64,000 nt of DNA from Pachysolen tannophilus NRRL Y-2460 (taxonomy: Eukaryota > Ascomycota > Pichiomycetes > Alaninales > Pachysolenaceae), in the NCBI GenBank assembly GCA_001661245.1, contig KV454018.1:439944-503943 (forward strand). The letters are read 5' to 3'. The notes under the pieces were generated by a model, which saw only the letters and a list, made by a program, of their open reading frames with translations, made no database searches and was not told the origin of the DNA. Below are positions 1-9,472 of this stretch, piece by piece. The position numbers and the translations under genes are program-made. Within the stretch, counting starts at the first letter, position 1; every line of letters starts with the position of its first letter.

Positions 1-2544
1 GATTCTTTGAGTACGAGCAGGCACAGAAAGAATTCTGTTGTAAAATCAATTGCATTGAACGAAATTCCATTGATTGAGGATCATTTGACTAATAAATCGT
101 TGAATATTAAAGGATCTGCTACTAATTTGAAAAGAATACGTTCAATTGATGATTTGAGTTTAAGGGGAAATGGAAGCAATGTTGGTGGTGATGATAATAG
201 TAGTAATGGTACTAAAGGTGATGATGGTACTAAAGGTGGGCCGTTGATGACTTATCCATTCAACGACAAAGAGAAAAATGATTTATGGAATCAATATCTA
301 GATTCTTTTGAGTTTGATAATTTAATATCGTTTGATGATGAACAAGAGTTGGTGGATAATTTGGAAAATGAAAAAATTTATCAGTTTAAAGATTATGTTG
401 ATCTTACTTTGTTAGAAAATGGTAAATATGAAGTACAATGTGAACATTTAATTAATAATTTAGATCATTTATTACTTTCAAATCAAGAAATTTCATTGGA
501 GACTTTAGAATTTCAGAAAAAATCTGATGATTTGATTAATAAAATCAATTTTTTAGAAAATATTTCAAATGAATTAAATAAAAATTTAAATTATTTTAAT
601 TCATTGGATGATATTATAAAAATCTTAAATAAAACAAATTTAAATATTGGAAATAATAGTTTAAATACTAATATCTTGATTAAATTGGATGAATGTTTGA
701 AATTTGTTAATGATCCAAATAATGCTAAATTTAAAGAAATTGAACTTTATAAAATGAAATTTAGACAATGTATGGTTAGAGCTTTAACTTTAATTAGAAA
801 TTATGTTGTTGAAGGATTTAAAAAAATTTCAAATGAATTAAATTCCAAATTAAAAGTTGGTATGATTTCTAATGTGACAATTGAAGCTTTAATATATAAT
901 AGATTTCAAGAAGATTGTTCCAAATTTAAACCATTGATAAACGAACTTTATATTAGAACAATTATAATTGAAGAAGATGATGAATCAAATTATGATAGTG
1001 AATATTTAGGATTATTAACTGATTGTTATAACAATTATTTTAAGATAAGAAAACATTTTTTAAGCAGTTATATCCATAATCATCTTTCAAATTATAATAG
1101 TACAAACAAAGTTTTAATTCATTATATTCAAGATAATATTTCATTTTTTTCAAATATTTGTAATAAAGAGCTTAAAATTTTTAAATCAATTTTTTATTCT
1201 AGTCCAAATTTAAACAAGTATAACAATAAAGTGATAAATAATGAATTTCAAGATATATTGAATCCACTTTATCAATTAGCAAGAACTAAAATTCTTAGGG
1301 AAACCAGTATTGATAGATTATGTGATGTAATTACATTGTTACAAAAATATTATGAATTTGAATATGATGAAGGTAATAGTGAAATTGAAAGTGTTGGAAT
1401 TGGTAATAATGAAAATAGTCTTGATTTAAAATTTGCATCTGATGATTCAGCACTAAATAAAACTATTAGATTTGATAAATTATTTGAACCAATCTTGAAA
1501 GAAGTTCAAACAAAATTAATCTTAAGAATACAAGTTTATATCGATAAAAATATTTTAAATTATAAACCTAGTGGGGAAGAATTAACTATTGCTAATCGAA
1601 GAATTAAACAAAAACAGAAATCAGAAAATTCAAATGCTGATGATGCTAGTTTTAATGATACAGCTAGTAGTATCGTTACTACTACCAGTATGATTGATGA
1701 AAACATTAATAAGACTCTTAAAGAATTTAATATTGATCAGGATGAAACTAGCAGTTCCTTATATTATCCACCGATTCTTAAATCGATTAAATTATTAAAC
1801 AAGATTTATCAGTTGGTTGATCCAAAGATTTTTTCAGATTTAGCAAATTCAATTGTTCATTTATTGATCTTATCCATTAGAGAAACATTTGAAAAAAATT
1901 ATGTTATTAATAATAAAAATAAAACAGATTTGAAACTTTACTTGATAAAAAATTATATTTTTTTGAAAAAAGTGTTGGATACCAATTTTGATATTGAATA
2001 CGTTGGTAATGAATCAATCTTGGATTTCAGTGGATTACAAGGTTTAATATATGGTGTAATAAATAAGACTGAAACTACTTTAAATGATAAATATAGAAGA
2101 AAAAGTAGTATTGGAAGTGAAAATGGATTTTTTAACAAAGTATTGAAATCAGTACCCAAATATGTGAATAATATCATTGATGGGAAACAAGAATTAACTG
2201 TCGAATTAAGAAACTTGATTCATTCTTATATTGATGATTGTTCAGATATCATACTTTTACCTTTAAAATCAATTACAAAGGACAATATACAAAATCTGAA
2301 TGAAATTTTAGGAGATTTTAAAAAAAACTTAAATATAGAGATTGAAAGACGTAAAACTCAAATCTTAAACTACATTGATGATGATGAAACTGTTGTTAGC
2401 AGTTTAATAGACGGTATTAAAGAATCAATTGTCAACAAGTACGAAAATGTTTATCAATATATAAACGAATTATTCACAAAAAATGGCGTTAAAGATACAG
2501 AACTAATGGAAGCTGATACCTTACTTTATTTCTTAAATAACTGA
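1..2544 (+). CDS. COG3: COG3/Sec34, Golgi COG tethering complex subunit (5' end cut by window)
   Basis: Large, Asn/Lys-rich, mostly helical protein with the Sec34-type N-terminal region. The stretch KMKFRQCMVRALTLIRNYV near residue 250 is the part I recognise, preceded by a predicted coiled coil. COG3 is a subunit of the eight-protein conserved oligomeric Golgi complex, which tethers retrograde vesicles at the Golgi. The frame is open from the first base, so the true start lies upstream. The first codon that could be taken as a start inside the window is TTG at 7, and the next in-frame ATG is deep in the protein. Visible length is about 847 residues; the S. cerevisiae protein is about 800. 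It ends with TGA at 2544 and is convergent with TFB5 (74 bp between stops). COG7 also lies in this window. Identity rests on my recall of the family. Confidence 0.8.
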   Translation, partial: DSLSTSRHRKNSVVKSIALNEIPLIEDHLTNKSLNIKGSATNLKRIRSIDDLSLRGNGSNVGGDDNSSNGTKGDDGTKGGPLMTYPFNDKEKNDLWNQYLDSFEFDNLISFDDEQELVDNLENEKIYQFKDYVDLTLLENGKYEVQCEHLINNLDHLLLSNQEISLETLEFQKKSDDLINKINFLENISNELNKNLNYFNSLDDIIKILNKTNLNIGNNSLNTNILIKLDECLKFVNDPNNAKFKEIELYKMKFRQCMVRALTLIRNYVVEGFKKISNELNSKLKVGMISNVTIEALIYNRFQEDCSKFKPLINELYIRTIIIEEDDESNYDSEYLGLLTDCYNNYFKIRKHFLSSYIHNHLSNYNSTNKVLIHYIQDNISFFSNICNKELKIFKSIFYSSPNLNKYNNKVINNEFQDILNPLYQLARTKILRETSIDRLCDVITLLQKYYEFEYDEGNSEIESVGIGNNENSLDLKFASDDSALNKTIRFDKLFEPILKEVQTKLILRIQVYIDKNILNYKPSGEELTIANRRIKQKQKSENSNADDASFNDTASSIVTTTSMIDENINKTLKEFNIDQDETSSSLYYPPILKSIKLLNKIYQLVDPKIFSDLANSIVHLLILSIRETFEKNYVINNKNKTDLKLYLIKNYIFLKKVLDTNFDIEYVGNESILDFSGLQGLIYGVINKTETTLNDKYRRKSSIGSENGFFNKVLKSVPKYVNNIIDGKQELTVELRNLIHSYIDDCSDIILLPLKSITKDNIQNLNEILGDFKKNLNIEIERRKTQILNYIDDDETVVSSLIDGIKESIVNKYENVYQYINELFTKNGVKDTELMEADTLLYFLNN

Positions 2545-2618
2545 TTCACCTGTTTGTATATATTGTATATATATATATATTTAAATATATAAATAGTAAA
2601 TGACAATAATACATATAC

Positions 2619-2960
2619 TTATTGCTCAATCTCGTCTAATGGATTATAAGTATTTTCGGATAATAATCTATTCAACTCCTGTTTAACATAATTAATCTTT
2701 GACTGGTCCACTAAAAGGTGGGTCTCATCTAAATCATCTATCACTATATCGTGCTTATCATGGTCTATTGACAAGATTAAAGCCTTTACTGATGGATCAC
2801 TGTAATTTAGTCAGTATATGAAAATTGATTGAACTATACTTACTTTAACTTACCATTGAATTAAAGTTCCTTTATCAAATAAATACTGTTAGTCTTCATT
2901 TCCCAAATAATGTCTATATTATCTCTTCTATCTATACTCACCTTTAATTGCTCTGGGCAT
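2619..2960 (-). CDS. TFB5: TFB5, smallest TFIIH core subunit, three exons with a 16-nt micro-exon
   Basis: A split gene on the minus strand: exon 1 2942-2960 (19 nt), intron 1 2870-2941 (72 bp), exon 2 2854-2869 (16 nt), intron 2 2800-2853 (54 bp), exon 3 2619-2799. Donors are GTGAGT and GTAAGT; branch-like ACTAAC and CTGAC sites precede the acceptors. Spliced, it reads MPRAIKGTLIQCDPSVKAL, then ETHLLVDQSKINYVKQELNR, and ends NPLDEIEQ. That is 71 residues and close to yeast Tfb5 (72 aa). Tfb5 binds Tfb2/p52 and stabilises TFIIH for transcription initiation and nucleotide excision repair. The reading frame is only continuous if both introns are removed. It is divergent from VPS41 (166 bp between start codons). 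I consider the identification secure; the splice sites are inferred from sequence only. Confidence 0.9.
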
Positions 2961-3126
2961 GTTGTTGTAGTAAATTCCGTTTATCAATTGTTATTTATTA
3001 TATTAAAAAAGTTATTAAATAAGAAAAGGTTTTTTTATTTATATTTAATTTCATAAAATCGTAATATACAAATTTGCCATAATACAACGAAAACAACAAC
3101 GACATCAATTACTTGGACAAGTGAAA

Positions 3127-5943
3127 ATGTCAGAGGATGGCACTGAAAAGCATCTTGTTCATGATCATGGAAAACAAGATAATGATGGTTTGAATGGTAG
3201 TAATTTGAATGGTAATGGTGTTGATAAAACTGAAAAGGAACTTGGAGAGGAAGAGAAACAGAATGAGGAAGAAGAGGAAGAAGAAGAAGAAGAACCACCA
3301 ACGTTAAAGTATACAAGATTAACTCAGCTTCCGTCGAGGTTCTTCAATAAGGATCCAATATCTGCTTGTCATTTCCATGATTCAATTTTCATATTTGCTA
3401 CCCATTCTGGGTTTATTCATTTGACGAAAACGGATTTAACTCCAATAAGAACTTTTAGAGCACACAGAGCGTCGGTACTATCAATTCATACAGATGGACA
3501 ATATGTGGCGACCGGATCGATGGATGGAACTGTAGTGATTGGGTCGATAGAAGATGAACAGGACATTGTTGCGTTCAATTTTAAGAGACCAATTCATGCT
3601 GTGGTATTAGATAGACAATATAGAGTTACAAAAAGTTTTATCTCTGGAGGTATGGCAGGTAACGTTGTATTATCTAGTAAGAACTGGTTAGGACAAAGAA
3701 ATGATGTGGTATTGGATTCTGATAATGGACCAATTGTAAATATTCAAATCATAGATGATTTGATCATCTGGATGAATGATCGTGGCATAACTATTTATCA
3801 GCTTCCAACAAAGATGACATTGTACAATATTGCTTTACCAAAAGATTTTAAAACAAGACCGGATTTGTATTGGCCAAAAGTTTACTTTTCTGCACTCAAT
3901 CAGATAGTGATTGCTTGGTGTAATTATATATGGTTTATTAAAGTTTCAATGACGAAGGAAAGTGAAACAGATAATAAATTCTTGTCTTCTACATCATCAA
4001 CTTTTAAACCATCATATGATAAAAAAATCGAAATTGAAAAAGTGATTGCTCTTGAGCATGATATAATAGCTGGTATTTCACAGTTCAATAATGATGATAT
4101 AATGATTTTAAACTATTTATTACCTGATGAAGAAACAGGTATTTCACCACCGCCAGAGTTAAAGTTGATAAATTCTGACACTTTAGAAGAATCATTAGAT
4201 GATGTAATAGAATTGAAAAATTTTGAAAACTTGGGAGTTAATGATTATCATTTATATCAATACGTGGATCCTGAATGTAAAAGGTGGTTTTTAATAAGTG
4301 CTAATGATGGAGTAATAGTGGAAGAATTTAACATTCATGACAAATATCAGTGGTATTTAAAGAAACATGATTATTTGAAAGCTTGGTCAATCAGTGAATA
4401 TATAGTGGAGAAACTAGAAAGATTGAACGTCGGTTTGAAACAAATGAACGCTTTTGTCGAGCTGAACAATTGGAAAGAAGCAGCTAAATTTTTATCCCAA
4501 ATTTTAGATTGCATTGGTAAAGATCATCTTGATAGAGTAAAAGAAGTTTGGGAGGACTGGCTTCGAATATTTTATAAATCGAATAAGGTAGATGATATAG
4601 TGGATTATATACCCAAGGATGATAATTTTGGAGTAGAAAAAGGAATTTATAATAAGTATTTGGAATATTATTTGGATCTGAAACAATTTTTAAAATTTAA
4701 TGAATTGATTAGGAATTGGAATCATGAATTATTTGATTTAAAATATATTAAAAATTTAATTGAAATCAATTTGAAAAATTATGACCAAGGAGATCAAAAA
4801 GATGTTTCTGAAGTTGAAATTTACGAACTAAGAAAACTATTTGTGGATTTATGTGTTGAATTAAATGAGTACGCACCAGCAGTTGAACATTTAATCAAGT
4901 TGAAAGATAAGCATCTATTACAATTTTTATCTGAAAATAATTTAATTGAAGATTTTTTTGACCAACTTCCTGAGATCATTACGTTAAACTTGAGCAGAGA
5001 CGAAATTGATTTGTCTCCTTTAGATTACTTGAAAGAAAAATTGGATGATAAGATTGAGATTTTGATTAATAATAGGCATAAGATATTACCACAGGATATC
5101 TTGAATAAAATGGAAGCTCATAATTTAAACTTGATCAATTATTTATATTTTGAAAAATTGTTTAAATTAGATAAATTTTTAGTTAAAAATTTTGAAAACG
5201 ATATGGTCAAATTGTCTGCTTCATATAATAGACCAATGTTGTTGAGTTTCTTGATGAAAAGTAATAATTACAATATTGAAAATGCAATTAAGATTTGTGA
5301 GTCTAAGAATTATATTAAAGAATTGGTTTATCTCTTAAGCAAAGTCGGTCAAAATAAGAAAGCATTGATGCTAATAATAGATAAATTAAATGACCCTGAG
5401 CAGGCAATTAATTTTGTAACAAATTTCAATGATAAAGAATTATGGGATTACTTGTTAGATTACTCAATGGATAAGCCAAAATTTATTAAATCCTTAATCT
5501 TGAAAGCTGGAGATACAATAGACCCAAAATCGATTGTCATGAGAATACCTGAGAAAGTGGAAATTGATGATTTACAAAATTTATTGATTAATATCACCTC
5601 CAACAATAACATGGAAGTTTTAATCAATAGAAGAATATTGAAAATCATAGAACTGGAAACTATGAGTTATTTTGATGAATTGAAAAATTTAAAATTAAAA
5701 GGTTATCTAATTGATCCAAGAGATTATTTAAAACAAGATTGGGAACTAGGGCCGGAACAAGAACAGGCAACTTTTATAAAATTTGTTGATGAATCAAAGA
5801 AAACCCTAATTAAAGAAGAGCAACTAATCGGTAAAGAAAATATTTGGAAATCCGTAAGCACAAGCATCTCCCAGAAGATTACACACTTAGCCTATATCAA
5901 AGAAAAATGGCTGCTTCACCTTTCCAATGGCAATAAGGAATGA
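3127..5943 (+). CDS. VPS41: VPS41, HOPS complex subunit
   Basis: The product is 938 residues, starting at the ATG at 3127; a GTG six bases earlier is in frame but is not needed. After an acidic Glu-rich tail (about residues 40-58) comes KYTRLTQLPSRFF and a WD40-like beta-propeller (about 60-360, e.g. HRASVLSIHTDGQYVATGS). A long alpha-solenoid with the clathrin-heavy-chain-like repeat follows (about 400-850). Vps41 is the effector subunit of HOPS. It binds Ypt7 and drives vacuole fusion, and it also acts in AP-3 vesicle delivery. I see no Cys/His-rich RING at the C terminus, which human VPS41 has. Two or three CTG codons fall in non-conserved solenoid positions. The upstream gene TFB5 is divergent. 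Confidence 0.9.
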   Translation: MSEDGTEKHLVHDHGKQDNDGLNGSNLNGNGVDKTEKELGEEEKQNEEEEEEEEEEPPTLKYTRLTQLPSRFFNKDPISACHFHDSIFIFATHSGFIHLTKTDLTPIRTFRAHRASVLSIHTDGQYVATGSMDGTVVIGSIEDEQDIVAFNFKRPIHAVVLDRQYRVTKSFISGGMAGNVVLSSKNWLGQRNDVVLDSDNGPIVNIQIIDDLIIWMNDRGITIYQLPTKMTLYNIALPKDFKTRPDLYWPKVYFSALNQIVIAWCNYIWFIKVSMTKESETDNKFLSSTSSTFKPSYDKKIEIEKVIALEHDIIAGISQFNNDDIMILNYLLPDEETGISPPPELKLINSDTLEESLDDVIELKNFENLGVNDYHLYQYVDPECKRWFLISANDGVIVEEFNIHDKYQWYLKKHDYLKAWSISEYIVEKLERLNVGLKQMNAFVELNNWKEAAKFLSQILDCIGKDHLDRVKEVWEDWLRIFYKSNKVDDIVDYIPKDDNFGVEKGIYNKYLEYYLDLKQFLKFNELIRNWNHELFDLKYIKNLIEINLKNYDQGDQKDVSEVEIYELRKLFVDLCVELNEYAPAVEHLIKLKDKHLLQFLSENNLIEDFFDQLPEIITLNLSRDEIDLSPLDYLKEKLDDKIEILINNRHKILPQDILNKMEAHNLNLINYLYFEKLFKLDKFLVKNFENDMVKLSASYNRPMLLSFLMKSNNYNIENAIKICESKNYIKELVYLLSKVGQNKKALMLIIDKLNDPEQAINFVTNFNDKELWDYLLDYSMDKPKFIKSLILKAGDTIDPKSIVMRIPEKVEIDDLQNLLINITSNNNMEVLINRRILKIIELETMSYFDELKNLKLKGYLIDPRDYLKQDWELGPEQEQATFIKFVDESKKTLIKEEQLIGKENIWKSVSTSISQKITHLAYIKEKWLLHLSNGNKE

Positions 5944-6426
5944 AATAAATGATGACATTTGGATTGTATTTCAAGTATTGGGGAAGAAGCAGGTATTTCC
6001 TAAAGAGGAAATTTTTTTTGTACCATACAATCTGCTGTGTACCCCTTTTTTTTTTACCTAACACAAAAACAATTCAAATCACTATCAAGAATTGAAAAAT
6101 GAACATGAAGCTTTAACATGAATTGGAAGTAATGCAGGGAAGTATATGTCATTGCCACAAAGTCAAAGATTTGTGTGAGTTTTGGTGGCGAGGGTTTTCT
6201 TTTTTTTTTTTTTTTTTGCTTAATTCCTGCACAAGTGTTTGCTGAGGTATTGAAACTTACTTTGATAGTTATTGCTAGGAATATATACTGAATGAAGAAA
6301 TCACTGTAAGGTAGTCTGACAAATAGAGGTTGTATTAACACCTTATTAGGCTTTTAACTAGGATGTACTAATCGTTAAGATTGGTATTTTCTTGGTATTT
6401 TGATTTGAAATTTCAAGAACTAGGAT
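5944..6426 (+). other. Intergenic region, VPS41 3' flank and promoter of the next gene
   Basis: 483 bp with T/A homopolymers near 6010, 6050 and 6200. I see no convincing gene. An ATGATGA at 5949 resembles snoRNA box C but has no box D partner. A minus-strand open frame of about 95 codons has no family features. Confidence 0.5.
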
Positions 6427-8604
6427 ATGGAGATGGGGATGAACAAAGCAATAGATGTATCTAACTCTTTGGAGGAGGATGTTGCAAAAGATGAGTTGAT
6501 TGTTTTTGATGATAAGGATCCGTCTTTGTACAAAGATTTGGATAATCAAGACTTGGATGATGATATAAATACAAAAGTTTTCTTTAACAATAATAGTTTT
6601 CAATTTGTAACTATTACTCAAGAAACTCTCAATAATGTTATGAACGAAGAGCTAGCTTCTATTGGTACAGAAGAACATATTGAAGGTTCGACTACTTTTA
6701 AAGTAGAAAGAGATAATGAAGAGGAATTTCAAGAGGCTTCCAAATTTTTAAGTTTGGTTGAAGTTAATGGAAAAGAAACTGGAGACTCTTCATTCACTAA
6801 CTTTCACAGGAATAATAATAAAGAAAGTTTAAGAAAATTCTCAAACTTAGAAGAATCTTTTAATGTGAAAATAAACAGTTTTGGAGATTTGGGGGATGAC
6901 AAGAAGTTTTTTTCGAATAATGGGGTAATTATGGATAACTCAAATGATGATTCTAATTTTATAACCAATAACAGCAGTATTTCTAATGCACATCAAAATA
7001 CTTTTCAGTCGTCGTCACCTTCAAAGCGTACACCATTAGGTGATATCACAGGTGATGTTATGATTACTAAAAATGTTGAGAAATCTGATACTTCAAACAA
7101 TTACGAGGACATTTCTAAAGGTGTCGTTGATAGTTTCGTTTCAACAAATGATAAATTAGAAAATAAAATTTTTAATACTCCGGATAGACCATCCTTAGGT
7201 AGGGATCATGACGACGAACAACATCATGAACAAGATCATCATGAAATTACAACTCCAACCACTGGCAAAGGTGTAATGATTAGTAGAAATGCTGATGATA
7301 GCCTAAAATCACCTTCAAAACTTTCAAAAAATAGTCTGTCGCCCTTTTTAAATATGTTTAAAAGATCAGCAGATGATTTTAATTCCAGTACGAGACCAAA
7401 CAGGTTTCTTTGTGATGAAGCAAATTCAGGTCTTGAAAATAAACCTAGATTTAATTTCTTTAACAACTTCGAAAGTATGAAACTTCAATTACCTGAGTCT
7501 AGATTGTGGAGTTCTAAAGCTGAAAGTGAAAACAAAGAGAATATTGATAACAATGAAATTAATTCACCTCTGAAACTGAATAGCGCTACAAGTTCAGGCT
7601 ATAAATTCAGGACTAGTTTTAATGATACTTTCAAAAGACATTTTGGTGGTGAAAGTAGACTAGGTTCATTTAGAAGTTGGAAACAATCTGCAGCTTCCAC
7701 TGATATACTTACTCCAAATAATAATTTGCAACAAAAAAATGAGGAAAATTATTCTTTCAGATCAATTTTTAAAGAATTTGAAAATTTTAAAGTGAAAATA
7801 ACTGGTGGATCTGGTACTAATACCAACAATGAAAATGTTGAGCCAAATTCAATGGGTGAAGGTCTCCAACTTTCCCCAGAATTTAAGAAAAGATTTAAAG
7901 AAAATTTTAAAGAGATTAAAGAAAAATACAATGATAATTTAAGGCGGAAGAAATTGGAAAATGGTAATAATGATGAACAGGAGCAGGCTCCACATTTACG
8001 TAAATCCATAGAGAATCTTAAGGCCAAATTTGAAAATGTTAGACAAGAGTATCATAACAGGAAAAACTTTAGAAAAGATGAGCAACTTTTAGAAGCTAAA
8101 AACAATGAATTTGTTGTTTCTAATAAAGGGCACAATAATAGAAATATTACTGAAGGAAAAACTATTAGAGAACTTCAGCCAGTTGTCAATCAAAGAATAC
8201 ATGTTGAAAGTCGCCCATCTTCCAAAGCAAGTGAAATTTTAAGACCATCTTCCAAGCAACAAAGTAATTTTTCTAGACCTATTTCTAGGAAGATTAGTGA
8301 TTTCTCAACTTCACCTTCAAGAGAAAAATCACGTCCAGGTTCTAAAAGTATTCATCGTTCACCTTCATCTCAAAGGATTAAAGTTGTTGATAACAAACTT
8401 AAAGTTGAAGCTACTAGAATAGATAAATTGGATGATGACGAGTTTTTGAACAAGATATGCCAAGAAGAAAATTTAATGAAGGAAGAATTGATTAGAAGAA
8501 TTAAGGAAGGTAGTTTAAAGGCTCGTAGAAAAGGTAGGTCGATTAATATTCAATTAGTAAATTCGAATTTTGATCCTCCAAAGAGTAGACAGCAGCTGTA
8601 TTAA
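6427..8604 (+). CDS. Unrecognised 725-residue disordered protein with D-box, KEN box and Cdk-type sites
   Basis: I do not recognise the family. The protein is mostly low-complexity (Asn, Ser, Asp, Lys rich). Short linear motifs suggest cell-cycle control. There is a destruction-box-like RTPLGDI at residues 201-207 directly after the Cdk-type site SPSK, a KEN box at 370-372 (ESENKENID), and further SP/TP sites with basic residues (SPSK about 295, SPLK about 380). A basic Ser/Pro/Arg-rich region (about 595-650) precedes the best-looking folded segment at the C terminus, a short charged helix around DDEFLNKICQEENLMKEEL. Three Met codons occur within the first five codons, so the start is slightly uncertain. 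Inference only: an APC/C-regulated mitotic or cytoskeletal factor. It is convergent with PBP2. Confidence 0.75.
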   Translation: MEMGMNKAIDVSNSLEEDVAKDELIVFDDKDPSLYKDLDNQDLDDDINTKVFFNNNSFQFVTITQETLNNVMNEELASIGTEEHIEGSTTFKVERDNEEEFQEASKFLSLVEVNGKETGDSSFTNFHRNNNKESLRKFSNLEESFNVKINSFGDLGDDKKFFSNNGVIMDNSNDDSNFITNNSSISNAHQNTFQSSSPSKRTPLGDITGDVMITKNVEKSDTSNNYEDISKGVVDSFVSTNDKLENKIFNTPDRPSLGRDHDDEQHHEQDHHEITTPTTGKGVMISRNADDSLKSPSKLSKNSLSPFLNMFKRSADDFNSSTRPNRFLCDEANSGLENKPRFNFFNNFESMKLQLPESRLWSSKAESENKENIDNNEINSPLKLNSATSSGYKFRTSFNDTFKRHFGGESRLGSFRSWKQSAASTDILTPNNNLQQKNEENYSFRSIFKEFENFKVKITGGSGTNTNNENVEPNSMGEGLQLSPEFKKRFKENFKEIKEKYNDNLRRKKLENGNNDEQEQAPHLRKSIENLKAKFENVRQEYHNRKNFRKDEQLLEAKNNEFVVSNKGHNNRNITEGKTIRELQPVVNQRIHVESRPSSKASEILRPSSKQQSNFSRPISRKISDFSTSPSREKSRPGSKSIHRSPSSQRIKVVDNKLKVEATRIDKLDDDEFLNKICQEENLMKEELIRRIKEGSLKARRKGRSINIQLVNSNFDPPKSRQQLY

Positions 8605-9472
8605 TTTACACAAATTAATTGTTTTTATTTTGATATATATGCTACCAATAAATCATTTTATAATTGAAGCTAGTTCATTTTGAAAAAGTAAATGACTGAG
8701 AGTCTTGTAATAATGTTAATAATGATACAACTTGGATGAACTAAACTGAATACATAAAAAATAAAATACTAAAACAACTTTGTAACTACGCTAAAATGCT
8801 AAGAATTGATAGAAGTAAAGAAAAAGAGATGCAAAAACGAAAAGCACAAAAAAAAAAATACTAAAAAAAAAAAACAATTAATATTGATACAAGAAAGTGA
8901 ACAAAATATAATGTAATATGAGAAAAAAAAAACAAAAATCTAATAAATAGCCAAGAGAATGGTAAGAATGAAACAAAATTATGGAAAAGTGAATAAGATA
9001 AGTAAAAATTAATCACAAAAGAACACTTTTAGTTAATAAAGATGCAAAAAAGGCACAAATTTTCACAAGATGAGAAGTAAACAAAAATTCCTTTAAAAAT
9101 AATAAAAGAAGATAAATATTTAATTGAAGGGTTATAAAGAACAAAAAAAAAAAAAGGCAAGAAAATAAAAACATAAAAATAATAACGTAACAAAAATAAT
9201 AAAAAAAAATCCAGGGGTTGACCATAACATGTTGGAACATAAACAGCCTTATTTTGATCCATCAGTGATAATAGAAATATATATGTTTTGTCTTGAGGGG
9301 AACTTGTATTTTCTTTTTCATTCTATCAGTTTTAAATAATGATCCATTTTTTTTTCGAAAGTTTTAATTTTAATTTTTCAAAAAAAAAGTTTTTTTTTTT
9401 ATTTTTTTAAAATTTTTTTTAAATTTTTTTTTATATTTTTTTTATTTTTATATCTAAAGTAAGATGATAAAC
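8605..9472. other. 868-bp convergent intergenic region, A/T-homopolymer rich
   Basis: It lies between two convergent stop codons and is dominated by A runs (8840-9200) and then T runs (9340-9450). It presumably holds both 3' UTRs and poly(A) sites. Minus-strand open frames of 75-77 codons are made of Phe/Leu codons from the T-rich sequence and I do not call them genes. Confidence 0.5.

Noticed and set aside
5944-6040. Possible C/D snoRNA starting at ATGATGA (5949)
   Set aside because: No CTGA box D at a suitable distance and no flanking terminal stem.
9029-9262. Small hydrophobic minus-strand frames in the convergent region after PBP2
   Set aside because: Phe/Leu-rich because the strand is T-rich; no family features, and two frames overlap each other.
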